64,000 bases of DNA. Origin: Zygnema circumcarinatum. Lineage: Eukaryota; Streptophyta; Zygnematophyceae; Zygnematales; Zygnemataceae. Position numbers and translations under genes: made by a program. The notes beneath the pieces are model-generated. The model saw only the letters and a list, made by a program, of their open reading frames with translations, searched no databases and was not told the origin of the DNA. Of this stretch, positions 21,121 through 30,527 are shown one piece after another. The number at the start of each line of letters is the position of its first letter. Within the stretch, counting starts at the first letter, position 1. The stretch is taken from assembly GCA_037447605.1 (NCBI GenBank), contig CM074822.1, positions 1,743,809 through 1,807,808 of the forward strand. Direction: 5' to 3'.

Positions 21121-22775
21121 ATGACAGGCTCGTTTTATCAGTTCAGCGAAGGCTTGGCAGGCAGGAAGAAAACATTTACGGAAAATTTCGTCGGATTTAT
21201 GCCCTTGAAATATATTTCTGCGCGGGGCCGCGGGTTCTGTGGGCCCTGGCCCGCCCGGAGGCTGCAGGAGGACCTCGTCCGTACGGCCGGCGAGCTGTGG
21301 CTGAAGGTCAAAACCTTCTTATTTCAACCATGACTAATATGACTATGACTATGAATTAACCATCACTGAGCGAGCGAGGCAGACCTTTGTATTTATATAT
21401 ATAAATGTATATAACAAAAAAAACGATGTAAATGTTGTTTTGCGTTTTTCTTTAACAATTTTTATTTTTAATTTCAGGCTCTAGAGCTGCTTGCGGTCTC
21501 TCTCTGGCTCGGAATATTTCACTTCAACACTTTTATGATCGCCGGATCGCTCCTTTTCTTTCCCCATCCGATCGCTGTCTCAATTTTAGCCCTTTATATT
21601 TCGCTAATGTTCGTCCCCATCGACGAGAATTTTTCATGGGGCAGAGCCTACGCAAATTTTATATTCAAATATGCCCCCTCCCACTTTCCAATGAAGGTAA
21701 GAAGGCCCTCTCTACTTCGAACTTTTGAGCTTCAAATGTTCAATTTTCGATTTTGGGTAGTTGTGCGTCGAAATCTTAATTTGTTTTCCGGCTTTCGAAT
21801 TCACACTTTCTCTCAGACGCTATCCCTCTCTCTATCTCTCTCTCTCCCTCTCCTCCTCTCGCCCACTATCTCTCTCTTGGGTTTTCTCAAAGTTTGGGAG
21901 AAAGCGTGGAAGGGTATGTGATGATTTACTTTAATTCACTCTCTCCCTCGCTCTCGCTTCTCACTCTGTTTCCTTCTTCCCTCCACTACCCGGCCCCTCC
22001 CCCTCCCGCTCACTATCCCCCCTCTTCTTTCTTCCCCCCACCTTCTCCTTTACCCTTCCCTATACCCTCCCCAACTCTAATCTCCACCTCCACCCTCTCC
22101 CTCACTTCTCCCCACGTCTCCCCACCCCCTCCCCCCCCCACTCCTCCTTCCCCTTTTCTCCCCCTCCTTCCCCTGCTCTCTCCCCCTTTTTGCCCCACCC
22201 CTCCGTCGCTCCCCCCCACGCCCCCCTTACTCGCTTCCCTCCGTCCCCCGTTCTATCGCCCTCACTCCCTTCTCCCTCCTCATCTCTCTCTTACCTCCTC
22301 CCCCCCTCTCCTTTCCCCTCCCCGCCCTCTCTTCGTCCCCCCCCACTCCCACTCCCCCCCCCTCTCCCCTCACCCTTTCCCCCCACTCCCCCCTTCTCCG
22401 ACCCCTTCCCTCCCTCCCTCCCTCCCTCCCTCCCTCCCTCCCTCTCCCGCAGGTGGTTGTCGAGTCCCCCTCCTCCCTCCCCTCCTCCCGCCCCCACGTG
22501 GTGGCCGTAGAGCCCCACTCGGTCCTGCCCGTCGGCGCCCTCGCTCTGGTCGGCGGCCGACAGAGTCCGTTCCCGCGTGCGCGTACCCTCGCCAGCGTGG
22601 CGCTGCTGAGGGTGCCCGTAGCGCGCCACGTGCTGACGTGGCTCGGGATGGCGCCCGTAACGCGCGCATCCTTCTTGGAGCTGCTCAATGGGGGCACCAC
22701 GTGCGTGCTCGTACCGGGAGGGGTGCAGGAGTGCCTGTACATGAACTCGCACCAGGAGGTGGGTGGGCTCACGCG

Positions 22776-22823
<48 letters not shown>

Positions 22824-23682
22824 TCTCTCTCTCTCTATCTCTCTCGCTTCTGCTCTCTCTCTCTCTCTTTCTCTCGTTCTTGCTCATTCGCTCTCTTATT
22901 CCGGGCCTCTCTCTCGCTCACGCTCTATCGCGATCAATGTCCCCCTCAAAATCAACTCGGCAGACTCCATTGTTGCTTAATTTGAAACACCCACCTACCC
23001 CTCTCTCTCTCTCTCCCTCTCTAACTTGTTCTCTCGCTCTCGCTTGATCACTCTCTCATTTCACTAGCTTGAAAAACGCCAACTTCCTTTCCTTCAGAAC
23101 CCTCCAATCTCTCTTCTCGCCCCCCTTTCCCCCTCTCTCCCCACCCTCTCTCTCGTCCGACCTTTTCCTTCTAGTACAATGAATGTGTACCTTGTTTCTG
23201 TTAGGTGAACTTTCAAAGTTTTGCTTAGTCATAAAGAAGTCGTTTTCAAACTCGCAAGTAACACAACATAATCTTTGTGTGCTCTCTCCCCCTTTCTTTC
23301 TTTCCAGGTCCTCTTTTTAAAGAAAAGGAAAGGCTTTGTGCGATTAGCGATGATGGGTGGTGCCCCACTCGTGCCCGTCTTTATATTCGGTCAGCGTGAC
23401 ATCTTCAAATTTTGGTTTCCTCGCCAAAACTGGTTTTACACTTTGTCCCGAAAGCTAAAGTTTGCTCCCATTTTCTACTGGGGCATGTTCGGCGGGTTTT
23501 TGCCTTTCCGCCGCCCTCTCACAATCGTAGTGGGAACACCGATCGAAGTAGTGAAGAGAGAGTCGCCGAGTGAAGAAGAAGTGGCGGCTTTGCATGAGAA
23601 GTTTCTGGAAGCCATGAAACGACTCTATGACAAGTACAAGGAGGAAGCTGGAGCAGCTCACATTGAGCTTGTCATCATTTAG
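21121..23682 (+). CDS. DGAT2: Diacylglycerol O-acyltransferase 2 (DGAT2), copy 2
   Basis: Exons are 21121-21306, 21478-21696, 22453-22758 and 23308-23682, giving 361 residues with all introns in phase 0. It has the same fold and role as copy 1. The N-terminus is MTGSFYQFSEG, a hydrophobic hairpin lies in exon 2 (LLFFPHPIAVSILALYISLM, then FVPIDENF), EPHS and PGGVQE are in exon 3, and GFVRLAMMGGAPLVPVFIFG is in exon 4; the C-terminus is HIELVII. The conserved YFP block reads HFP here (His codon at 21682-21684), whereas copy 1 keeps YFP. Exon 3 is notably GC-rich compared with the AT-rich exons 2 and 4. It is divergent from copy 1 (2.1 kb) and convergent with bicupin-2 (682 bases). Confidence 0.93.
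21820..22451. repeat. C/T-rich low-complexity tract in DGAT2-2 intron 2
   Basis: Almost the whole intron is pyrimidine, ending in (CCCT)n at 22408-22446 just before the acceptor at 22451-22452. The equivalent intron of DGAT2-1 is also a homopyrimidine tract on its coding strand. Confidence 0.85.
22779..22925. repeat. (CT)n tract in DGAT2-2 intron 3
   Basis: A dinucleotide CT array with TTTC interruptions immediately downstream of the exon 3 donor. Confidence 0.85.
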
Positions 23683-24364
23683 AAAAGAGTTTCTAAAAGA
23701 AAGAATATGAAACTGCTCGCACATGTTCTGCAGACAATTTTTCTTTTTGTAAAGATGTGCATAGCTACATAGCTTTGTAGATTTCTGAAACAGTAAGCAT
23801 GTGCCCCCCCCATTATTCACCCACTTTTTAAGGCAATGTCCCATAAAGAGGAAACCACGTGCCCTTATCGCCAACTGAAACTAGACTAACAACTAACTAA
23901 AACTGAACTAACTAAACTTAAAAAAAAAAAACTAACTAAACTAAACAAAACTAACTAATTACTTAATTAACATACCATGTGAAGCAACTGAGTTTTTCCT
24001 TCTTTGTCCCGTTTCATGCTGTATAGCATTTCATTCAATGCATTCTCATAGATAATCACGTTATGTTAAGGAGCTCATCTCGTTCAGAAAGGAGACAACA
24101 ACTTCGAAAGACAAAAGATTTGGAAACGCAGTTTCATTTCAAATTTGTTTGCGGCACAAACAAAAGGCCCTCAAAGAGAGCCATCCTCCAAAAAAGTAAA
24201 ATCCTCTCTACTGGCCTCAACAAAATGGCCACTCCTAATCCTAATTCAAAAATTGTTTTTGCACTGCACCTACACACGTGCCTCTGCTATGCGCCAAAAT
24301 CTCCTCAACTTCCGTCCCTCTTCCTAAACCACGAGAACAGCTCTTTTCGTCTCTAAGCCTCGCT
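23683..24364. other. Convergent intergenic region, DGAT2-2 / bicupin-2
   Basis: Shared 3' flanks. ACTAACTAAAC repeats at about 23880-23970 recall the ACTTACTA repeats at the mirrored position near 16140. No gene seen. Confidence 0.5.
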
Positions 24365-26955
24365 TCACTTCACAATCTTCAACTCCAGCTCTTGCATGTA
24401 CGCCTGTTTCAGACAAGCAAAAAAACGAGCATCGTAAGCAGCAGAATTAAGCCTTCAACGACAAAATTAGTAACACCTAATAACTTCGTCGTAAGATCAA
24501 AACACAAAGTAAACCACTAACGACAAAATTGGTGATACCTAATAACTTCGTCGTAAGATCAAAACACATAGTAAACCACAAAAGAAAATCCTGTTAATAA
24601 GAAAGGCAATCGACCTCGAAAGCTTCAAGAGTTGGGTTCCCTCCTTCAAAGTGCGGCACCTGCACCCCCTCCTCCTTGCGTGGAAATATTTCGACTTCCT
24701 CTCTGCGGCGGCGTGTGCGGTAAACCTTCTCGAGGAGCTCTTCCTTGAGGTTGAGGCCTTGGCGGAGGACCTCCTTCGGGAGGGCGTGGTAGAGGGAGTT
24801 GTACCCCGCCAAAAACGTCGGAATGGGCATGTCGGTGTTGGAGAAGGAGACGTACTCCAACCCCTCGTTGTCGTCCGCGCACTGTGTGAGAGAGAGGTAG
24901 AGAGAGTGAGAGGGAGAGAGTGAGAGGGAGGGAGGGGGAAAGGGCGGGAGGGAGAGGGGGCAAGAAGAGAGATAGAGAAAGAGAGAGGGAGGGAGAGGGG
25001 GCGGGAGGGAGGGAGAGGGGGAGAGAGGAAGGGAGGGGGAGAGAGGGAGAGAAAGGGAGAGGGAGGGAGAGGGAGGGAGAGGGAGGAGAACACCCAAAAA
25101 TAGTAAAAAACAGAGAGAGAAAATACCTGAAAATAGTGACATTGAATTTACTTTTTTAAAAGAGAGAATAATTGCTCGAGGGACTCACCATAGTCATGGG
25201 CCAGAAGGCCGGCACCACGATGTGGTTCCCTGCGGAAATGTCCGTACGGAGAGCGTTACGGCCGTCGGGACGAGCCATTTCCATGCGCGCTTTGCCGTTG
25301 ATGATGTGGAAGAGTCTCCACCCGTTTGTGTAATGCGGCGCAAGCAACGCTCCGCCCTTTCAAACCAAAAATAAAAAAAAAAGCATGCAATAGCCTCAGG
25401 AAGATGCTCCAACCGCAGTTTCCCCCACTTCCAACGGTTTAACCCCCCATGTAAGCAGGAAGTGAAGGAAAGAAGCTTTTCATGTAATTGAAGCAAGAAG
25501 TGAAGGAAAGGAGCTTTCAAGTTAAGAGTTCAGAGTATATCCACCTCCAACTTTCCCCAAGCCATGGAGATGTCCATGTGTTTCAGCCATGGAAGCTTCA
25601 AGGAATTAATGTGGTTGATAACTCCTCCGTTTCGCACCATCACTTCGGGGTCACTCCGGCGAACGTTTTTCATGAACTGCCCGAGTAGAGAAGTGCTCTG
25701 CTGCCAGGAGATTTTAGAAGCAGCCTGTGCAGGATCATCACACCCAATAAAAACAAAGTCAGAAATAGGCGACGTGTGCTTCTCAATTCTCACAAAAAGC
25801 TCGAGAAAATGTTTGTAACTTCTTGTCAAAAAGCGCAGAAACTAAAAATATATTTAGATATCACAAGCCTGAGAAAGAAAGTACCCCTTCCGGCACTTTC
25901 ATGAAGACGGTCTCCTTCTGCGACTCCAAAAGCTCTCTCACATCGTCCTCCTCCACATCCCACGCACGTGCGAGGACATCCTTGCTGCCAAAACACCACC
26001 ATGTAATGCATTGTGAAGTCGAATGACTATATACCTGCATAACAAATAAAAACCAAAAACCAAAGCAAGGCGCAGGAATACAAAGAAACAGCAGACGAAT
26101 AGTCTAAACTAGAAAAAAAGGGTTTACCTGAAGCCATGGATTAGGGCGCCTGCTCGCATCTCCTTTCCTCCCATGAGCTGGAAGGAACGCGGAACGTTCG
26201 AGCCTTCATGATGAGAGCGGCGAGCCACAATGACAAAGCGGAGAGGCTCCTTCCCGTCATTCCAGATCCATGACATCCATCCCTTCGGAACTGCATAGAC
26301 ATCTCCCTTCTCAAGCTCTCTGTTCGCCCAAAAGAGAAAGCCAATCTTCAGTGTGGAAGGGATGCAAGGGATGCAACAAAGGCATGGTAAAAAAGTTAAT
26401 CCACATATGTAAGTGGAACAAAGAGCGAACAGAGAGCTTACGGAGTTGAGAACATGGGTGGTTTTAGAGGGTCACTTCTTTCAAGTCATTACGTACTTGA
26501 CATTGCTCGGCATGCCAATTGGCGACACAAGATTCGCGCAGGCTCGTCCGGAAATTATGTATCGCAGGGTTGGAGTATTGCAGTAATGAGGCAGCGCCAA
26601 GGAATTGGGTTCAATCGTCACAACACCGACAGTAAAGTCCGCCTCCTGTAAATCAAAAGAATACGCAAAAAATAATGACAAGTCAGAGCCTCACATCATC
26701 GTGTACTTTTTTTAAGATCCCAGCTCGATCAATTACACAGGTCGATAGCTGAGCCAGCTTTTGGAGAGAGCTTACGCGCAGCATCTTGAACTTCTCACTG
26801 ACGACTTCCACTCGACCCGCCTCATTTCGGATATATTCCTCCATCTCCGTTGCTACAAACTCCTCCTCCGACTCGCGGCCCATATGGTGCCCATTCACTC
26901 CCGCAACCAAAAGAAGCGTAGCGAGCGCCAATGCCCCAAAGGAGACTCGACCCAT
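24365..26955 (-). CDS. Secreted bicupin, vicilin/globulin-like storage protein (copy 2)
   Basis: Minus-strand exons in order: 26776-26955, 26497-26645, 26128-26319, 25885-25984, 25545-25724, 25189-25356, 24615-24881 and 24365-24403, giving 424 residues. The signal peptide is MGRVSFGALALATLLLVAGV. Barrel motifs parallel copy 1 (LAPHYTNGWRLFHIINGKAR, FLAGYNSLYHALPKEVL). Exons 2, 4, 5 and 6 have exactly the same lengths as in copy 1 (149, 100, 180, 168). The last exon (AYMQELELKIVK) matches copy 1's AYLQDMERRIVEE, but copy 1's 36-base exon 8 is missing. Without the final splice the frame would stop after VDCLSY. Barrel 1 gains two cysteines (PHYCN...GRACAN) absent from copy 1. Exon 7 contains a 124-bp stretch almost identical to copy 1. 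Confidence 0.87.
24459..24582. repeat. 62-bp tandem duplication in bicupin-2 last intron
   Basis: Unit 24459-24520 is repeated at 24521-24582 with a few changes. Each contains CGACAAAATT, ACCTAATAACTTCGTCGTAA and GTAAACCAC. It sits where copy 1 has its extra exon 8. Confidence 0.8.
24895..25092. repeat. GA-rich tract in bicupin-2 intron 6
   Basis: GAGAGG/GGGA repeats on plus, pyrimidine on the gene's own strand; positionally equivalent to the CT tract in bicupin-1 intron 6. Confidence 0.85.
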
Positions 26956-27050
26956 CGCGTCAGCTCTTCAGAGCACTACTTGAACACTACAGTAAGCCAA
27001 ATCTGCAGAAATATTAGGCCTCTGCCTACCTAACTGCAGCACCTGGAAGG

Positions 27051-27355
27051 CCTTAAATAGAGTTTGAGGGGGTCCAAGCGAACGGCTGAGATTAGTGGCG
27101 GCTGCATGTTTGCTACTCCCTATGCATGAGAAAGGCGGCGCCGTATACAGCATGCGAAGGTGCAAGAAGGGATTTCATCACAGCGTGCAATGTCCCGGCG
27201 CTTTGCATTTGCGGAGTAACGAGGGGGCGCGGCCAGCGCACGCAGGAGGAGCCACACGGAGGTTTTTCCGAGTTCGGTGCTACCGGCGGCTTGGCGGGCC
27301 CATGCAGCCCCATGCATGCCGTCAGACTGTAAGCCAAATGATCGGGCGCCACGTG
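27051..27355 (-). promoter_or_regulatory. Bicupin-2 promoter: TATA, RY and G-box words
   Basis: On the minus strand a TATTTAA box (27051-27060 read as CTATTTAAGG) lies about 95 bases before the ATG at 26955. Upstream are RY words ATGCATG (27121-27127) and CATGCATG (27311-27318), CATGCAG at 27301, and a G-box CACGTG at 27350-27355. Composition parallels the bicupin-1 promoter. Confidence 0.55.
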
Positions 27356-27369
27356 GAGACTATGTCACA

Positions 27370-27645
27370 CAGATGACCCACCATTGGCAAGCATTGGTCG
27401 GAACCGTTGACAATGGCTGGCAATTCAATGACAACCAATGGTTGGTTGCGAACATTTTGCCGCCAACCATTGTAGCAATTGCCAATCGTTGCTAAAACCC
27501 ATCGCATCCAGTACCAATGGTTGCAACCATGCATTGTTTGGTCAAATGGGGGCTTCAGACTTGAGTACCACATGATTAGCCGATCATTGGCTAGCAATGG
27601 CTAGTCATTGGTCAACCACCGTACAACTGCCAAGGACCCATAATT
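27370..27645. repeat. Palindromic CCAATGG/CAACCATTG word cluster
   Basis: Many short words built from CCATTG, CAATGG and GGTTGC occur in both orientations (for example CAACCAATGGTTGGTTG at about 27430). ATTGG/CCAAT cores are very frequent. No coding signal. A similar design with CCAGTGG words occurs at 50281-50450. Confidence 0.5.
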
Positions 27646-28329
27646 CGTACGGACGTCCATCCAGACGGTTTCCGGGACGGAACAAGATGATGTCATACCC
27701 GGGCAGTGAAGAAACATTTTCTGTGCTACCCAAGATCTTTGCGAAGGTTCGAGAGCGATCGACATATCGCGCTAAACGACAAACCATCCCGCCCGTTTGG
27801 AACTTTTGAAACTTCGAAAGATTTTCATGATACACGTGGCGGCATCTGTATGGCGAAGGAATCGATAGTAGAATCGAAGGATCCACGAAGGGCAGTCCTG
27901 TTTTTTTTTTTATTTGCCGACATAAAACTTTTTGCGAATATTCTATGTACGGCACGAAATATTTTCTCGAAGGTTTGGCCAAAGGGACCGAAAATACGTT
28001 AAGTCTCATATTTGGAAAACCGAAAACCGGACGTCCAAAGGAATTATTCTAGAAATTAAAAATTGATTTAATGGGCCAGTCCAGGCAGACCACGTAGGAC
28101 AATTTTTGGGCTTGCACCAATTGGAACAAAGAATTTTTCGGAAAGAAAGCAATTTTTGCAAAACCTTGACCATTTTCAGTTTCAATTTTATTCGAAATAG
28201 TGTGACTCACACAAGACAAAAGCCCATTTTTTCTTTGTTTCTTTGAGCTCTCCAGAAATGTTTTTTTCTGTTCCAGAACCACTCACAATATGTCACGTGT
28301 CGCATTTTGCCTGCCCGCTTATAAGTTAC
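27646..28329. other. Intergenic, no gene seen
   Basis: Unique sequence of mixed composition with a T10 run near 27900. No supportable gene. Confidence 0.4.
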
Positions 28330-28415
28330 GACCGAGCGGTCCATAACCGCATCTTGAAAACCGACGCCGGCCCGCATCGTCTACAGAGCGAAAGGTCGCC
28401 GGTTCGAAACTTGGG
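28330..28415 (+). pseudogene. tRNA-Ser(UGA)-like relic or SINE head
   Basis: GACCGAGCGGT (28330-28340) resembles the D-arm/A-box. ATCTTGAAAACCG (28351-28363) has the sequence and near-correct spacing of a UGA anticodon loop of bacterial/plastid-type tRNA-Ser, and GGTTCGAAAC (28401-28410) resembles the T-loop/B-box. However, anticodon-stem, T-stem and acceptor pairing are broken and the variable region is too long, so it is not a working tRNA gene. Confidence 0.35.
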
Positions 28416-28504
28416 GAGAAAAAGCGGCCGTGCAATAACTGGGAGGCGGCGGCAGCCTTTGGCTCCGGAAGCGGCACTTTTCGCTTTCCTTAGAAACTGG
28501 GCCT

Positions 28505-28700
28505 GCACGGTTTGAGGCTTTGTGGGAGGAGGGGGGAAAGCAGGGAGGAGGGGGGAAAGCAGGGAGGAGGGCGAAGGGAGAAGGGAGGGAGAAGGGAGGG
28601 AGAAGGGAGGAAGAGAGAGGGAAAGAGAGGGAGAAGGAAGAAGGGAGAGGAGAGAGAGGGAAGGAAGAAGAGGCAATAGAAGGCAGGCGGACAAAGAAGA
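28505..28700. repeat. GGGAGA-rich tract
   Basis: Purine-rich repeats including two copies of a GGGAGGAGGGGGGAAAGCA unit at about 28526-28566. It likely forms the leader/promoter edge of the small basic-protein gene. Confidence 0.7.
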
Positions 28701-28707
28701 GAGTACA

Positions 28708-29450
28708 ATGGTGAGTTTTGATGATGTCGGTGAAGAGCAATGGCTTGAATTACTTATCTGTCTGCTTCCATCTGTTTTCCTGGTTTGTGTTTTTTGTATT
28801 TCTGTTGCAAATCCTGCTGTGGAATCCCTGACACACGGCATGTATGGCTCTGCCTGTGTCTGTATGTGTCTGAATTCTGTCTGCAGGCTCTCGGTAACAA
28901 GCTTGTGACCGAGTCTAAGAGAACTGTGGGCGGCTCAGTAAAGGTATGGTTTCCGACTTCCATCTGAATTTCATGGCAAAGTATCAATGCAAATTCTGAT
29001 GACTAGCATGAAAAGGGGGTGAAGCAGCTGCTCAACATTCCAAACTGCACCATTCAGAAAGCCGAACCACTTTTCTCTTCCCCCTCTCCACACTGCTATT
29101 TCTTCACTTGGTACATAAAAAACTACTAATTAAAGTGAAAAAATCAGATGGTTTTCCATACTCTCTGCTCTGATTTAGATTAAAGCAAACCGTGTCTTTT
29201 GCCTGTCCAAGAGAGCCACTGCTACAACTTTCGGCATCTTTCCTCGTTTCTCTAACTGAGCCTCCTTCGAATGATGCTTGCATTCCAGGTCATTTCTTCG
29301 TCAGAGTCACTCCCATATTGGGCGCAAATGCCAAAGAACCACGAAAGGATGCGCAAAAAGATGGCGGAAGTTAAAAAGCGAATGAAAAAAGAGATCAAAC
29401 CCATTGATGCAAAAAGTCCCCCGAGCAGTCCAATTTTCCGGAAGTTGTAG
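28708..29450 (+). CDS. Small basic protein, 73 residues
   Basis: The ATG at 28708-28710 is immediately followed by a GTGAGT donor. Exon 2 is 28887-28943 (ALGNKLVTESKRTVGGSVK) and exon 3 is 29289-29450, ending in TAG. All junctions are phase 0 and total 222 bases. Exon 3 encodes VISSSESLPYWAQMPKNHER and then a Lys/Arg/Met-rich helix (MRKKMAEVKKRMKKEI), closing with SPPSSPIFRKL. It has no signal peptide or membrane span. I do not recognise a family; a small nucleic-acid- or protein-binding factor is conceivable. Codon-level coherence across three exons argues that it is real, although the one-codon first exon is unusual. Confidence 0.6.
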
Positions 29451-30236
29451 GCCGCCAGCTCTCGGGTATGACCGTGATGATATGGCAAAAGCAGCAGTGG
29501 AACTATGCGGATCTCCAATGGCCAGCATATATACTTTTGAAACGGTCAGCATATTTTTTGAAACGGTTGGATGGTATCGCCTTTTTTTACTCGCTATTGT
29601 CTATCTCGCTATTGTTTATTTACTCGCTATTGTCTATCATCATCGCACTGTTTTCTCTATCTCTTTTAAGTAGAAGGTCACCTTAAGTTTAAAAATCTGA
29701 TTAGCAACAGTTACTCGAGTGCAAAAGCTTGTACATAGCGACTTGAGAAACGAGGTAGAATTAGGTTACATTCGTTCCCTTTCGCTTTTTCCGTAAACTT
29801 GAGGGTTTAGTTTTGCCAATCATTTCTGGAAGCTGAAACGTTTTATGTAATTTCCCACTTTGCTTCAACATTTCTGAGTATCCAGGTTTACCCATGAATG
29901 GGCACATGCGCATGCATGAAGCGCGGCGGGATCATGACTTGAAGCATTCTCTGATCGAACATTGTATATGTGTTGAACTTTTCATTGCAATATTTGTTAG
30001 CTTTGTTCAATGAAAGAGGCAGAGATGACCCCACAACTCAAAGACTGTCATTGTGTCTTCAAAAGTACCCACTTTTCTGAAATGTCGCATGCATTCGTTC
30101 TACGATACGAACGATACGATACGATACGACTTCCATTAGGCATTAGGCTAACTCGCGACCCCAATTTTCGGTTTGCGGTTCGCAAAGCGCTCAATCTAGA
30201 AACCACAAACCACAAACCGGGTTCATAATTTGGAAT
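29451..30236. other. Intergenic, no gene seen
   Basis: It holds a short (ACGAT)n run at about 30101-30129 and CACAAAC repeats near 30200. No supportable gene. Confidence 0.4.
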
Positions 30237-30349
30237 TGACGTCATATTACGTCAGTGCACCGCAGCCTTGGCAGCCCCTGGGCGTTCCTATTCGCGCACT
30301 AGCAAGGGGAGTTCAGCAATCAGAAGTGGTCACGTGTTAAAAATATATA
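30237..30349 (+). promoter_or_regulatory. Putative ABCC promoter
   Basis: TGACGTCA (30237-30244), TTACGTCA (30247-30254), a G-box CACGTG (30331-30336) and a TATATA box (30344-30349) precede the proposed first coding exon at 30528. The leader contains a short upstream frame from the ATG near 30457. Confidence 0.5.
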
Positions 30350-30527
30350 CTTGTCGGCCACCCATTGGATATTTTGGTCGTAGTGGAAGCAGGTCCGCGC
30401 GACACGTCGCACAGTCCGGGCAAGTGTTGAGCGCCGTTCGTTGATCTTGATCCAGAATGTTGGTGGCGGGAGTCAGCCGTCTCAAGACCGCTGATTGGCT
30501 AGTGCAGGGTTGAACCTACGCTTGAAA

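Noticed and set aside
22190-22887. Pro/Ser-rich and Arg/Gly-rich frames around DGAT2-2 intron 2 and exon 3
   Set aside because: Shadows of the pyrimidine tract and of the GC-rich real exon.
24594-24614. Bicupin-2 ending at VDCLSY without a final splice
   Set aside because: A downstream exon (24365-24403) matches copy 1's C-terminus in phase and sequence, so the spliced end is preferred; the short end remains possible.
28522-28908. 128-residue frame crossing the small basic-protein start
   Set aside because: It reads the GGGAGA leader and then intron 1; it has no acceptable codon pattern.
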